From: Tamlana flava
GTDB lineage: Bacteria; Bacteroidota; Bacteroidia; Flavobacteriales; Flavobacteriaceae
DNA: 64,000 nucleotides
Assembly (NCBI RefSeq): GCF_041287255.1
Contig: NZ_JBGGTX010000005.1
Location: 62,001-126,000, forward strand
Reading direction: 5' to 3'
Shown here: in pieces, positions 47,238 through 57,093 of the stretch
Layout of the letters: each line of letters starts with the position of its first letter
Numbering within the stretch: the stretch's first letter is position 1
Made by a program: the position numbers and the translations under genes
The notes under the pieces: generated by a model
Told to the model about the DNA's origin: nothing
Database searches by the model: none
The model's input: only the letters and a program-made list of their open reading frames with translations

Positions 47238-50200
47238 TAGTTCTTTATAATTTTAAAACTTTTAGTATCTTTTTTTGAATTTACATGTAGTATATAAATA
47301 CCTTTTGAAAAACTAGAGGCGTCAATTTTTAAATTATTTTGATTAGTTTTTGTCGTATAAATTTGCTTGCCTACCATGGAGTAAATGTTTATCGTAGTCG
47401 CTTCAGAATTACCCTCGTTTAAGTAGACGTGTAGAACATTATTCTTAATAGGGTTTGTAACTGCAATTGAATCATTATTATAGAATATAGTTTCTTCATA
47501 CGTCCCTTGGCAGATTTTTTCTCCTTGAACGCTAATGGTATTTATTCCACTACTCAATTCTAAATCAATACTAGAACTAGAAGTTTCGGTTGTCACTCCG
47601 TTTAATGTTATCTTGTAAAGGGAACTTCCAGTCATTTGAAGTGAAACTGAATTTTTGGTCTTACCGGCTTTTGAAAGAACGGATATGTTTTCAGGTTCTG
47701 TAATCGTAACATTAAAGCACTGTTCATAATCTGTTTGCCCGTCAACTGTAATACATACCTCATAATCACCAGCTTCTAAATTTTCGAATGTGTAATTTGT
47801 AGTAAAAGGTTGAGTAAGGTTTACTCCATTACCCGAAGCGCTAGCTGTATAGCTTAAATTTTGGGTGGCCAAAATACTAATACTTCCGTTATTGCTATTT
47901 CTACATGTTTCACTCGTGATTTGCAAAGCAAAATTATTCACAGGTAAGGTAAATATTTCGCAACCGTTCACACCAACAACGGTTCCTAGTGGTGTGTCTG
48001 TACAATTATCTTCTGTATTTATAACACCATCACTATCTAAATCATTTGGGTCTACAAATGGTTTGTCACCATACACTCTAAATTCACCTGGTGCCAATGA
48101 AATGACTGAAGTTGCACTGGTAACATCAATTGGGTTATTTCTATGGGTTAAATTGTACCATGTGCCAATTTGTTGAAATTCTGGATTTATTTCTTGAGGA
48201 ACCAATCCAAAGTTGCCTATAATTGTTACATATTGTATTTCATTGCCAGTAGCACTTGAATATGTTAGGTGTATGGACTTTAATCCGGTTGTACTGTTTG
48301 CGTTAATAGTGAAATTGGATGTTTTAAAAATAGGTTCATTTAACTTTAGATCAATTAATTTAGACCATGTATTATAGATTGATTTCCTATTAGGATTATC
48401 AACGTAATCCCATCTTATTGGTTTCTCTCCAGTTCTACCATTAAAATCGATGTCAACTTCATAGCCTAACTCACCAAATTGCCATATCATTTTTGGTCCA
48501 GGAATGGTAAAAAAGAAAGCTCCTGCTGTTTCCATCCTTTCTAAAGCGGTGTTTAAATCTTTTACAGAATAATCACCTTCACTTTTGCCATATTGCAAAT
48601 TTCTATACATAATACGTTGCTCGTCATGGCTTTCCATATAAGAAACAGCGGATGGACCATCAAATCCTTTAACGGCATATGATACATCTGAAAAATCAGA
48701 CGCTCCACCTGAATGGTTCCCAATGGTTGCTTCACCATAAGGCGGATCTAATCTATTCCAAAGCATAATACCTTTTCCTTCATCGGCACGGTAATCGGCC
48801 CATTGTTTTTCTTCATCGATGCCACCTAGATGCTCAAAAATGATATAGAAATTAGGGTCAGCTTCCCACTGATAATCAGCATATTCTTTTAAAACAGCTA
48901 TTCTGTCCTCTTGCTTACTATTTGTACAGCTTTCATTTCCTGTACAGTTTTGGGTAAACCCTTTGGTTAAATCCCATCTAAAACCATCAATTTTAAATTC
49001 GTTTATCCAATACTTTGCAATTCTTTCGATGTATTTTTTTGTGGCGTTGGATTGATGATTAAAATCGTTAAAAAAGGCATAGGCATGCGTGGTAACTGGG
49101 TTAAAAAATGGATTGTCTACAGAGGCTTGCCCATTATAGTTTCCATTATCTGTGTTCCAAAGTCTGTAAAATGGATTTTGACCGTTTGCATGGTTATATA
49201 CCACATCTAGAATTATGGCAATGCCACGCTTATGGCATTCGTCTATTAACCGTTTAAATGATTCTGCAGTGCCATAATATTTATCTAAGGCCATGTGGAA
49301 TGATGGATCATAACCCCAATTTAAATTTCCGCCAAATTCGTTTACCGGCATTAATTCTATGGCATTTACACCTAAAGATTCTAAATAATCCAAGCGTGCT
49401 TTAACGGCATCAAAACTATGTAGCGCATCAAAATCGCGAATTAAAAGTTCGTAGATAACTAAATCGGTTTTTTCAGGTCTTTGAAAATTTGTGACTTGCC
49501 AATTGTAATCTGCATCTCCGGTTCTTAATAATGTTACTGCATGATTGGTTAATCCAGTTGGGTAAGTGGGTAAATTAGGGTAGGTAACAGAATCTATATA
49601 TTGATCGTTAAATTCGTCTAGAATAACAGTGGAATAAGGGTCGGCAATTCTAATATCTGAATCTACCAAGTATTGAAACATATGATTGAATTGGGGCGTT
49701 AGACCATTCAACTCAATCCAGAATTTATCCCGAGCCGTGTCAAAATTCATGACATAATTACTATCCTTCTGCCAATTATTAAAATCACCAATAACATGCG
49801 CAGAGGTTTTGCCGGGCGCAAATAAAACAAGTGTTACTTTTGTGTTATCATTTGGGTCTAAATTGATGCCATCAAGCATTCCATCTGGTACGGGGAATTG
49901 AGGTGTTAATCGGGCTCGAAAGGATTTGCTTATTGTTTGAATACCATCATTGGCTTCAAGAACAAAATCGGTGTCTGCATTAACTGTAAAGTCAAAACCG
50001 TAATTTACAGATTCATTAGCGGTGTCTACTTCAATACCATTGGCTTTTAGTGAAAAATCTGAAGTAAAAGTTGTGCTAGCTGTAATATTGATTAATGTTC
50101 CAGCATCAACAATAATTGGGTCTTCGGTGGGGGAATTTAAAGTTAATTCATTGAACTCAAGGTCTTGTAAAATATCTTGCGATTTTTTATCCCCAGTACC

Positions 50201-50575
50201 ATCTTTAGCCTTAAATAGAAATCCAATTCTACCTATTCCGGTTCTTGCATAAAAGGTATTTGGTGTAAATGTGATATTATATACATCCTTGTTGCTGTCA
50301 TAGCTTAATTTATTGGCTTCATCAGAATTTGACCAACTCCCATTTGTTGGGCAATCTTGACTGTTGGCAAAATTCAGGTCATAAGACCATGACCATAAAT
50401 AAATGGCATTATCGCTAATTCCCCATGAGGATTCATCTATAGAACTGCCATCAAGTGATATTGTTACAGGATCGTTTTCCGTGCCGTAAGTAATCTCCCA
50501 AATTACAGTTTGTTGTTGGGAATAAATAACAGAAACGGTTAAACATAAAAATAAACTAAGAATAATTCTTTTCAT
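47237..50575 (-). CDS. T9SS-secreted multidomain GH13 alpha-amylase
   Basis: This 1112-residue protein has a signal peptide (LFLCLTVSVIYSQ). N-terminal beta-domains follow (about 20-220), including a CBM-like segment, then a CBM48/E-set domain (about 245-340, HVIGDFNNWQ). The GH13 barrel has nucleophile Asp535 (GFRWDL), acid Glu581 (FEHLGG) and Asp651 (ESHDEQR). The chain ends with a thrombospondin-3-like Ca loop (DLDSDGVINTEDNC), an Ig-like repeat and a T9SS sorting domain (NIYSMVGKQI, KGIYILHV). It is predicted to be exported by T9SS and to cut starch or glycogen, perhaps at branch points given the CBM48, at the cell surface. It lies downstream of susCDE, behind a strong terminator. Confidence 0.93.
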   Translation of the reverse strand: MKRIILSLFLCLTVSVIYSQQQTVIWEITYGTENDPVTISLDGSSIDESSWGISDNAIYLWSWSYDLNFANSQDCPTNGSWSNSDEANKLSYDSNKDVYNITFTPNTFYARTGIGRIGFLFKAKDGTGDKKSQDILQDLEFNELTLNSPTEDPIIVDAGTLINITASTTFTSDFSLKANGIEVDTANESVNYGFDFTVNADTDFVLEANDGIQTISKSFRARLTPQFPVPDGMLDGINLDPNDNTKVTLVLFAPGKTSAHVIGDFNNWQKDSNYVMNFDTARDKFWIELNGLTPQFNHMFQYLVDSDIRIADPYSTVILDEFNDQYIDSVTYPNLPTYPTGLTNHAVTLLRTGDADYNWQVTNFQRPEKTDLVIYELLIRDFDALHSFDAVKARLDYLESLGVNAIELMPVNEFGGNLNWGYDPSFHMALDKYYGTAESFKRLIDECHKRGIAIILDVVYNHANGQNPFYRLWNTDNGNYNGQASVDNPFFNPVTTHAYAFFNDFNHQSNATKKYIERIAKYWINEFKIDGFRWDLTKGFTQNCTGNESCTNSKQEDRIAVLKEYADYQWEADPNFYIIFEHLGGIDEEKQWADYRADEGKGIMLWNRLDPPYGEATIGNHSGGASDFSDVSYAVKGFDGPSAVSYMESHDEQRIMYRNLQYGKSEGDYSVKDLNTALERMETAGAFFFTIPGPKMIWQFGELGYEVDIDFNGRTGEKPIRWDYVDNPNRKSIYNTWSKLIDLKLNEPIFKTSNFTINANSTTGLKSIHLTYSSATGNEIQYVTIIGNFGLVPQEINPEFQQIGTWYNLTHRNNPIDVTSATSVISLAPGEFRVYGDKPFVDPNDLDSDGVINTEDNCTDTPLGTVVGVNGCEIFTLPVNNFALQITSETCRNSNNGSISILATQNLSYTASASGNGVNLTQPFTTNYTFENLEAGDYEVCITVDGQTDYEQCFNVTITEPENISVLSKAGKTKNSVSLQMTGSSLYKITLNGVTTETSSSSIDLELSSGINTISVQGEKICQGTYEETIFYNNDSIAVTNPIKNNVLHVYLNEGNSEATTINIYSMVGKQIYTTKTNQNNLKIDASSFSKGIYILHVNSKKDTKSFKIIKN

Positions 50576-50673
50576 TTGAGTATTTTTTTAGAAAGAAAAA
50601 TGTTAATTGCCGTCAAGTATCCCGATTGTAAATCAAGAGTTACTTTGGGTTAATTTTCATAGAAATTTTAACA

Positions 50674-50708
50674 AAAGAGGTTGTATTTTTTAGTAATACA
50701 ACCTCTTT
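50674..50708 (-). terminator. Strong hairpin between the SusE/F gene and the GH13 amylase gene
   Basis: AAAGAGGTTGTATT (50674-50687) and AATACAACCTCTTT (50695-50708) form a perfect 14-bp stem with a 7-base loop. On the - strand it is followed by TTTT and AT-rich sequence. It lies 49 bp after the SusE/F stop and would uncouple the amylase pair from susCDE expression, or act as a stabilising 3' end with partial readthrough. Confidence 0.8.
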
Positions 50709-50756
50709 ATTAATTTATATCACTACAAGTATCAAGCTTGTATTTTAGCAGATAAA

Positions 50757-52154
50757 CTATCTTTTGCCTAGGTAATATACAGGTCCAGAAGGGTCGTTAA
50801 AATCGATGCTTATTACATAGTTTCCTGCAGTAACGGCAATGTTATTATCTGCATCTTGATCTAGGATACCGTCCTCGTTTGCATCACCATAATCGCCATT
50901 CCATGTATTGTTTGGTCTAAATTTAAGCTCGCCATCAACCAAAGTGATGTTTTCTGCGAACCAAACGCCTGGTTGGATCTCTGTAAGAGCTGCATCAGAA
51001 ACTGGTACGTCAGGTGTTCCTGCATCTCCGTCATGGTCCCAACTATCATTACCCCAATTATTAAATCCTGATCCTACAGCTCCCCATACAGTGGCTTCTT
51101 CAATAGTATAGCTATTATCTTTGAAATCGACTGTAACTAAGTAATGTCCTTCAGTTACAGGAATATTGTTGTCGGAATCGGTGTCCAAAATACCATCAAG
51201 ATTAGCATCACCCATATCTCCTGACCATGTGTTTAATGGTCTGAATTTTATGAATCCATTAAAAAGTTTAACGCTGGCTTTGAAAGTATCGGTGGTATGG
51301 TCGTAATATAGTTTTGCATCAATACCAGCTCCACCCCAATTATTATAACCATTTCCAACAATACCCCAAGAGAAAGGTTCTATTGTATAAGAATTGTCGT
51401 TGGTGTTTATCGTGATTTTATAATCTCCAGCAGTAACAGCAATGTTGTTGTCTGGATCAGCATCTAATACACCATCATCATTAGCATCACCTAAATCACC
51501 ACCCCATGCATTGTTTTCTCTAAATTTAATTTCGCCATCAACTAAATTTACATATGAAACAATTACGCCAGGCGTTCCTGTTGTATAAAATTTACCATCA
51601 GCAAAACCTCCCCAATTGTTGTAACCAGACCCAACAACACCCCAAGAGGCAACTTCAAAAGCACCACCGCCTACAACTACTTCAGGCAGCACTACGTTCA
51701 ATGTTTGAATATCGGAAAAGGTTTCTAATCCATCGGTTCCTACAAATGCTTTAATTCTAAAATAGAGTTCACCCGTATTTGGGTTGTCCGTATTTGGGTC
51801 GTTATCTAAGCCAGCTGCTTCAGCAAAACCTAACATTTGCCCAATAGTAACTGCCAATTCATTTCCGCTTGTAGTTCCTAAAGAAGTGGCATCGGTAAAG
51901 TCTCCTAAAACAGAATTCTGCAACTCATAGCTTACATTTGTAGGAACATCAAAATAGGCGTCTTCCCATGTAAAGCGCTCACCTATATTTTTGGCAGCGG
52001 CTGCAGTTAAAGTATATTCAGCTAAAAATGTATTAGAAAAGCTGATGCCCTCAGCAGGTTCTTGAGCCGTAAATACCAATTCGTCATCTTGCTCGCAAGA
52101 TACAAGGCCGATTACGGCAATTAATAGTAGCGATAAAATTTTTATATTTTTCAT
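50757..52154 (-). CDS. SusE/SusF-like starch-binding lipoprotein with three tandem binding repeats
   Basis: A 465-residue lipoprotein (Cys20, GLVSC). Residues 25-160 form the SusE-type N-terminal domain. Three homologous repeats of about 90 residues follow, each opening WGxVGxGxNNWG (near residues 171, 263 and 357) and each holding GDANxDGxLDxDxDNN, a probable metal loop. SusE/F proteins display malto-oligosaccharide-binding modules on the outer surface and help SusCD capture starch. It is encoded 19 bp after susD in the standard gene order. Confidence 0.92.
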   Translation of the reverse strand: MKNIKILSLLLIAVIGLVSCEQDDELVFTAQEPAEGISFSNTFLAEYTLTAAAAKNIGERFTWEDAYFDVPTNVSYELQNSVLGDFTDATSLGTTSGNELAVTIGQMLGFAEAAGLDNDPNTDNPNTGELYFRIKAFVGTDGLETFSDIQTLNVVLPEVVVGGGAFEVASWGVVGSGYNNWGGFADGKFYTTGTPGVIVSYVNLVDGEIKFRENNAWGGDLGDANDDGVLDADPDNNIAVTAGDYKITINTNDNSYTIEPFSWGIVGNGYNNWGGAGIDAKLYYDHTTDTFKASVKLFNGFIKFRPLNTWSGDMGDANLDGILDTDSDNNIPVTEGHYLVTVDFKDNSYTIEEATVWGAVGSGFNNWGNDSWDHDGDAGTPDVPVSDAALTEIQPGVWFAENITLVDGELKFRPNNTWNGDYGDANEDGILDQDADNNIAVTAGNYVISIDFNDPSGPVYYLGKR

Positions 52155-52173
52155 AATAGTGATAATTAGTTTT

Positions 52174-53730
52174 TTAATAACCTGGGTTTTGTGTTAAGTT
52201 GGGGTTTGCCTGTAAGGCCGATGATGGAATAGGGTAAACATTATAGGAAGCAGGAATTGACGCTCCATTTTGTACGCCACCTTTCCAAGGCCATAAATAG
52301 GAGCCTCCGGTGAACCTGCCAAAACGTATTAAGTCTGTGCGTCTATGACCTTCAAGGTTTAATTCTCTTCCACGTTCATCGATTATGAAGTCAAGGGTTA
52401 AATCACCTTGTGAAACAGCGCTAGCATTAGATCGTGTTCTAACTGCATTGACATATTGCGTCGCAGTTCCCTTATCTGTTCCAGCTGCATTCCTAATGGC
52501 ACATTCGGCATACATTAAATAGGCATCAGCCAATCTAAATAAAGGAAAATCAGTTGGAGAGAAACTTGAAGGCACCGTTGAACCAGAAAAACTGGTGTTT
52601 CTAAATTTAACCGATGGGTAGCCATCTATCCAAGTTTTATAATCCGTCATTTCATAGTTATGTCCTTCAGTCCAAAACAACTTTGCTCTATCATCTGTTG
52701 AAGTGGCTAAGTCTCCAAATAAACCATACCAAGCTTTGGTTGCTCTGTGTCCTCCCCAGCCTTCAGTTGCACCAAATTGTGCCAAAGGTGTTGTGTCTGA
52801 GTTTAAATTACCATTTACTATGTAAGTCGTGTTACCGTAACTCTGGCTTACTTGCGCGTCAGCAATTAAAGGGAAAATAATTTCAGTTGATGTGTCATTG
52901 TCTGCAGAAAATATGCTTACAAAATCGTTTGCCAAACGATAAGGCCCTTCATTGATTACTTTATTGGCATAAACGGCAGCATCTGCATATCTGGCAGTTC
53001 CAGTATAAACTTCTGCATTTAAATAAAGTTTAGCCAATAGCATTTGCGCGGCACCTTTGGTGGCTCTTCCGTAGGTGTTTGTTTCCAGTAAAAGAGGCTC
53101 TATTGCCAATAGTTCAAATTCCACAAAGTCAAAAAGCTGTTGTCTTGAAGCTTCAGGAAGTGACTCAGTTTGGCCGAAATTTTCTTCATTAGCCAAAACA
53201 CCTTTGCCAAATACATCAATCAAATAGAAATTTGCCAATGCCCTAATGAATCGTACTTCGGAAGTAATAGCTTCTTTGTTTTCAACATCTACGTTTGGTA
53301 GAATTGATAGCAAGTTGTTACATTGCGGAATTGTAAAGAATATTCGATTATATAAATATCTGAAGAATTTATTTTCGGCAGTCCAATCACTTGTTGTGGT
53401 TAATTGGTCCAAACCGTTATCACCCCATCTGTTTTTCATGCCGTCTGCAGCAAAATCCTGTAAGTTTATAATTCCTCTTAAGAAAGGAGATTCTCCAGCA
53501 TCATCACTAATGTCAGAACTTCCAGCCCCATCTGCTCCAGATAAGGCAAAAGATCCATAAAGACGTGATAGAATACCTTCTATCGCTTTTGGGTCTTGGG
53601 ATAAAAGTTCATCCAAAGACAGTTCAATTAGGGGTTCGGTATCTAAATCGCTGGTGCATCCAATGTTTAGGGTGCCTACAACCACCAAACCAAATAGAAA
53701 TTTTAAAATATTATTTTTCATCATTTTCAT
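52174..53730 (-). CDS. susD: SusD/RagB-family outer-membrane glycan-binding lipoprotein
   Basis: A 518-residue SusD-family lipoprotein with Cys25 (LNIGC). Helical TPR-like repeats form the N-terminal half (AITSEVRFIRALANFYLIDVFG). The C-terminal region has the usual FPLFRLADAYLMYAECAIRNA, then RGRELNLEGHRRTDLIRFGRF and a closing NPNLTQNPGY. It caps the SusC channel and binds malto-oligosaccharides. It lies 3 bp after susC, as expected for a SusCD pair. Confidence 0.97.
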   Translation of the reverse strand: MKMMKNNILKFLFGLVVVGTLNIGCTSDLDTEPLIELSLDELLSQDPKAIEGILSRLYGSFALSGADGAGSSDISDDAGESPFLRGIINLQDFAADGMKNRWGDNGLDQLTTTSDWTAENKFFRYLYNRIFFTIPQCNNLLSILPNVDVENKEAITSEVRFIRALANFYLIDVFGKGVLANEENFGQTESLPEASRQQLFDFVEFELLAIEPLLLETNTYGRATKGAAQMLLAKLYLNAEVYTGTARYADAAVYANKVINEGPYRLANDFVSIFSADNDTSTEIIFPLIADAQVSQSYGNTTYIVNGNLNSDTTPLAQFGATEGWGGHRATKAWYGLFGDLATSTDDRAKLFWTEGHNYEMTDYKTWIDGYPSVKFRNTSFSGSTVPSSFSPTDFPLFRLADAYLMYAECAIRNAAGTDKGTATQYVNAVRTRSNASAVSQGDLTLDFIIDERGRELNLEGHRRTDLIRFGRFTGGSYLWPWKGGVQNGASIPASYNVYPIPSSALQANPNLTQNPGY

Positions 53731-53733
53731 AGT

Positions 53734-56700
53734 TTAAAAGTCAATATTTACACCTAAGTTATAAACGGTTGCTCTTGGATAAAAGTTTTTATCAATACCC
53801 CAAAAGTTTTCCGGGTCTTGTCCTGAGTATTTGGTTATAACAAAAGGATTATTAACAGCGCCATAAATTTTCAACGTTGCGTTTTTAATAACATTGGACA
53901 GTGTATGGCCCAATACTATGTTCTCGCATCTTAAAAATGATGCGCCTTCCAAGAAATAATCGGAATATTGAACAGGGTCTAAAATACTGGTGAATACAGG
54001 ATCGGCAGCTCCCGTAAAGAAGTTTAACGTATTGTTAAAGAATGTACCGTCTAAGGATTTTGCATTTTGTATTCTACCATGTGTTAATTTTCTTGAGTTA
54101 TAGATATATCCATCTAATTGACCTCTAAAACTAGCCGATAAATTCCAGTTTTTGTAGTCCATATTGAAGCCAAATCCAAAAGTCCAGTTAGGTTGAATAG
54201 GCTTGTAGTATCTATCATCTTCAGTAATTCTTCCATCACCATTTAAATCAACAAAAGAACCTAAAATTGGTGTTCCATCAGTATCGTAAACTTGTTTTAA
54301 TACGTATGCAGAACTCGCTTGTTTACCAATGGCATGTCTTAAAAGGAAGTTTCCTGTTCCAATATCTAATCTGGCTTCATCTTTATTAACGGTAATTTGC
54401 TCTACACCACTAAGATCTGTAACTTCGGTATAGTTGTATGATAGGTTTCCGTTTAATGATAAATTGAAATTTTCGTTTTGTACTGGATTTAAGTTTAAGT
54501 TCAATTCAAAACCTTTGCTTTTAGTTGCACCTACATTTTGTATCACTTGATCACTTAGCGCTTGACCAGGTGGTACATTGGTTAGTACTAACAAGTCTGT
54601 AGTCTTCCTTTTGAAAATATCAAACGAACCAGAAAAAACACTGTTTGCAAAAAAGTCAAAATCAACACCAGCATTATATGTGGTTGTTTTTTCCCATGTT
54701 AAATCCGGGTTGAACTCCTTAGCATTGTATAGATTTACCCCTGAGATGTATTGACTTTCTGGGGAACCAATTTCAAAAAGTGGAATTGATGGATAAAAAC
54801 CTACTTGCCCAGATATGTCTTGTTGACCGGTTTCTCCCCAGCCAAGTCTGATTTTAAAATCATTAACAAAATCTACGGCTTGAAGAAAGCTTTCTTCTTT
54901 AACTTTCCAAGCTACAGCAGCCGATGGGAAATATCCCCAGCGGTTTTCTTCTGTAAAGAATGAGGAACCATCAGCTCTAAAGGAAGCGGTTAACAAATAT
55001 TTGTTACCTAAGTTTATATTCGCCCTTCCAAAAAACGATTGAAGATTGAGCGAGTTAAAATATCTATTATTCTCATTTAGAGGGTCAATATTCGGGATCC
55101 TAACTCCTGTTACAGGGTCGTTTTCATATTCATCTTTATTACCATCATTTTTAAAGTTTTGATATGAATAACCCGCTTGTATATCAAAGTTATTCAGAAA
55201 AGACCCATCAAATTCTTTTCTATAAGCCAGATATGACTCCATAGTGGTATTGGTAATATGTTGTCTTTCACCAAAACTTTTTCCTGGATTGAAAATGTAA
55301 GTTCCTTTTGGTTGATTTGTATCTGGAACCAAAGTATAGGAGTTCACGGAGTTATCAGTAAATCGTTCTTCTATTTCAGCTCTAGATGCCTCAAGGCCCA
55401 AGTTGACTACTGCTCTTAACTCTGGTAAAAAGTGAAATTTGTAATCAAGTTCCAAGTTACCAAGCAGTCGTTTAACTTTTTCTGGTCTTGCTCGCTGTAA
55501 AAGAACAGCCAATGGATTACTTGAACCTGCTTTTGCATTTGGATTGTTAGCGTCGGTGGAAGGACGTAATTGTTGATAGAAACCATCAAAAATTGAATTT
55601 CCGTCGTAAATAGGCTTTGTTGGATCCATTGAAACCGCTCCACCTATAGCTGCGCCATCATCTACTGCATTTTTGTCTACAGAAGTAGCTTTAGCATTTA
55701 AATCGACTTTTAAATGCTCATCAAAAAGCTTGGGAGATAACCTTAAGGAAGCTGTTATTCTTTCGTAGTCATTTGTTTTTACTACACCTTCGGTATTGTT
55801 GTATCCTACGGAAGCTCTAAAAGGTATTTTCTCGAATAAATTAGCTCTTACCCCAAAATTGTAATCTTTGGTAATGGCGGTTCTGTAAATGGCATCTTGC
55901 CAATCTGAATTGTAAATGGCTCTGTCACCATTTGGTGTGCTTAAAATTTGAGAAACAGGCTGATTAGTGTCTACTGATCCAACAGGAACACCCAATGCGC
56001 CTATGTCATCTGGGAAATACATTTGGGCAAATTTCACAAAAGTATCCCCATCCATAATTTCAATTTGATTTCTGGAACTGATGTTGCTTAGAGAGGTTCT
56101 GGCCGAAAAATTAAATTTAGCTTCACCAGAAGTTCCTTTTTTGGTGGTAATAATAAGTACACCGTTTGACGCCCTTGAACCATAAATAGCTGTTGCGGAA
56201 GCATCCTTAAGCACACTAAAGCTTTCAATATCATTTGGGTTTATCAAGCTTAATGGGTTACCAACACCAGCAACACCACCATTATCTAATGGTACGCCGT
56301 CTATTACGATTAAAGGAGAGTTGTTTCCAGATAATGAAGAACCACCTCTAATTCTAATGTTTGGAGCAGCATCTGGCTGTCCACCAGCACTTGTTATCCT
56401 GACACCCGCAGCTTTACCTTGAAGTAATTGGTCTGGAGATACAACAGCACCTTGGTTAAAATCTTCAGAAGATATGACATCAACCGAGCCGGTTAAGTCT
56501 TCCTTTTTAACGCTACCGTATCCAATAATAACGATTTCTTCAAGTTGCGCTGCGTCCTCACTTAATTGAACGTCTAGCGTAGCTTGTCCGGTGTACGTTA
56601 TTTCTTGTGCTTGGTAACCTACATAGGTGAATACAAGAACATCACCATTGTTAACTTCAATTACATACTGGCCGTCAAAATCTGTAGCTGTACCTGTTGA

Positions 56701-56844
56701 GGTACCTTTAATAACTACATTTACTCCCGGAAGCGGTATAGAAGTTGATTGTTCTGTTACTGTTCCTTTTAAACTGTTTTGCCCAAATGCTAGAACGGGC
56801 AAAATCAGCAGGAAAAACAGCAAACTTTTAGTAGTTGTTTTCAT
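53734..56844 (-). CDS. susC: SusC/RagA-family TonB-dependent outer-membrane transporter
   Basis: A 1036-residue protein with a signal peptide (LLFFLLILPVLAFGQ). A carboxypeptidase-regulatory-like domain (about 24-100: GVNVVIKGTSTGTATDFDGQY) comes first, then a TonB-box-like EEIVIIGYG, the plug domain (about 110-240) and the 22-strand barrel. The chain ends in aromatic VNIDF. With SusD it imports malto-oligosaccharides into the periplasm. Divergence from the LacI gene, the operator at 56953-56968 and the neighbouring maltose phosphorylase genes identify the substrate class. Confidence 0.97.
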   Translation of the reverse strand: MKTTTKSLLFFLLILPVLAFGQNSLKGTVTEQSTSIPLPGVNVVIKGTSTGTATDFDGQYVIEVNNGDVLVFTYVGYQAQEITYTGQATLDVQLSEDAAQLEEIVIIGYGSVKKEDLTGSVDVISSEDFNQGAVVSPDQLLQGKAAGVRITSAGGQPDAAPNIRIRGGSSLSGNNSPLIVIDGVPLDNGGVAGVGNPLSLINPNDIESFSVLKDASATAIYGSRASNGVLIITTKKGTSGEAKFNFSARTSLSNISSRNQIEIMDGDTFVKFAQMYFPDDIGALGVPVGSVDTNQPVSQILSTPNGDRAIYNSDWQDAIYRTAITKDYNFGVRANLFEKIPFRASVGYNNTEGVVKTNDYERITASLRLSPKLFDEHLKVDLNAKATSVDKNAVDDGAAIGGAVSMDPTKPIYDGNSIFDGFYQQLRPSTDANNPNAKAGSSNPLAVLLQRARPEKVKRLLGNLELDYKFHFLPELRAVVNLGLEASRAEIEERFTDNSVNSYTLVPDTNQPKGTYIFNPGKSFGERQHITNTTMESYLAYRKEFDGSFLNNFDIQAGYSYQNFKNDGNKDEYENDPVTGVRIPNIDPLNENNRYFNSLNLQSFFGRANINLGNKYLLTASFRADGSSFFTEENRWGYFPSAAVAWKVKEESFLQAVDFVNDFKIRLGWGETGQQDISGQVGFYPSIPLFEIGSPESQYISGVNLYNAKEFNPDLTWEKTTTYNAGVDFDFFANSVFSGSFDIFKRKTTDLLVLTNVPPGQALSDQVIQNVGATKSKGFELNLNLNPVQNENFNLSLNGNLSYNYTEVTDLSGVEQITVNKDEARLDIGTGNFLLRHAIGKQASSAYVLKQVYDTDGTPILGSFVDLNGDGRITEDDRYYKPIQPNWTFGFGFNMDYKNWNLSASFRGQLDGYIYNSRKLTHGRIQNAKSLDGTFFNNTLNFFTGAADPVFTSILDPVQYSDYFLEGASFLRCENIVLGHTLSNVIKNATLKIYGAVNNPFVITKYSGQDPENFWGIDKNFYPRATVYNLGVNIDF

Positions 56845-56878
56845 ATAATTTTGTTGAATAATGAATTAAATTGTTTAG

Positions 56879-56899
56879 TTATATTTTCACTTCTCGCAT
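56879..56899. repeat. 21-nt element, copy 1 (susC leader)
   Basis: This segment is identical at 20 of 21 positions to bases 58233-58253 upstream of the MFS transporter gene; the single difference is G against A. It lies just downstream of the susC -7-like element, so it is probably part of the susC 5' leader. The two copies have the same orientation on the + strand although the genes they precede run in opposite directions. Confidence 0.65.
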
Positions 56900-56907
56900 C
56901 AAACCTA
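56900..56907 (-). promoter_or_regulatory. Bacteroidota -7 promoter element for susC
   Basis: On the - strand the sequence reads TAGGTTTG, an exact fit to the TAnnTTTG element used by the Bacteroidota primary sigma factor. It is about 55 bp from the susC start, and transcription should begin a few bases downstream, near 56893. A clear -33 TTTG element is not evident. The LacI-type operator lies about 45 bp upstream. Confidence 0.5.
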
Positions 56908-56952
56908 TGTAAAGAAAATGTTAAGAAATAATTTTAGATTACGAAATATTTA

Positions 56953-56968
56953 ACGAAAACGTTTTCGT
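56953..56968. promoter_or_regulatory. Perfect LacI-family operator between susC and lacI
   Basis: ACGAAAACGTTTTCGT is a perfect 16-bp palindrome with a central CG, the standard form of LacI/GalR-family operators. It lies 109 bp from the susC start and 126 bp from the LacI start, so it can control both divergent genes. A near copy stands before the PfkB gene at 19852-19865. Confidence 0.8.
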
Positions 56969-57093
56969 GTTGATAAATTTTTAGTATTTAAGTCCAAAAT
57001 TGACAATAACTCATGAATTGGCCTACGGAAAAATATTTTACCATCGCTTTAAAAGCATGCAAATAATTGTTACTTTACAGTCAGTTTTTAGCC

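Noticed and set aside
50757..51650. Tandem DNA repeats in the SusE/F gene
   Set aside because: The repetition is at the protein-domain level, with many base differences, and is normal for the family.
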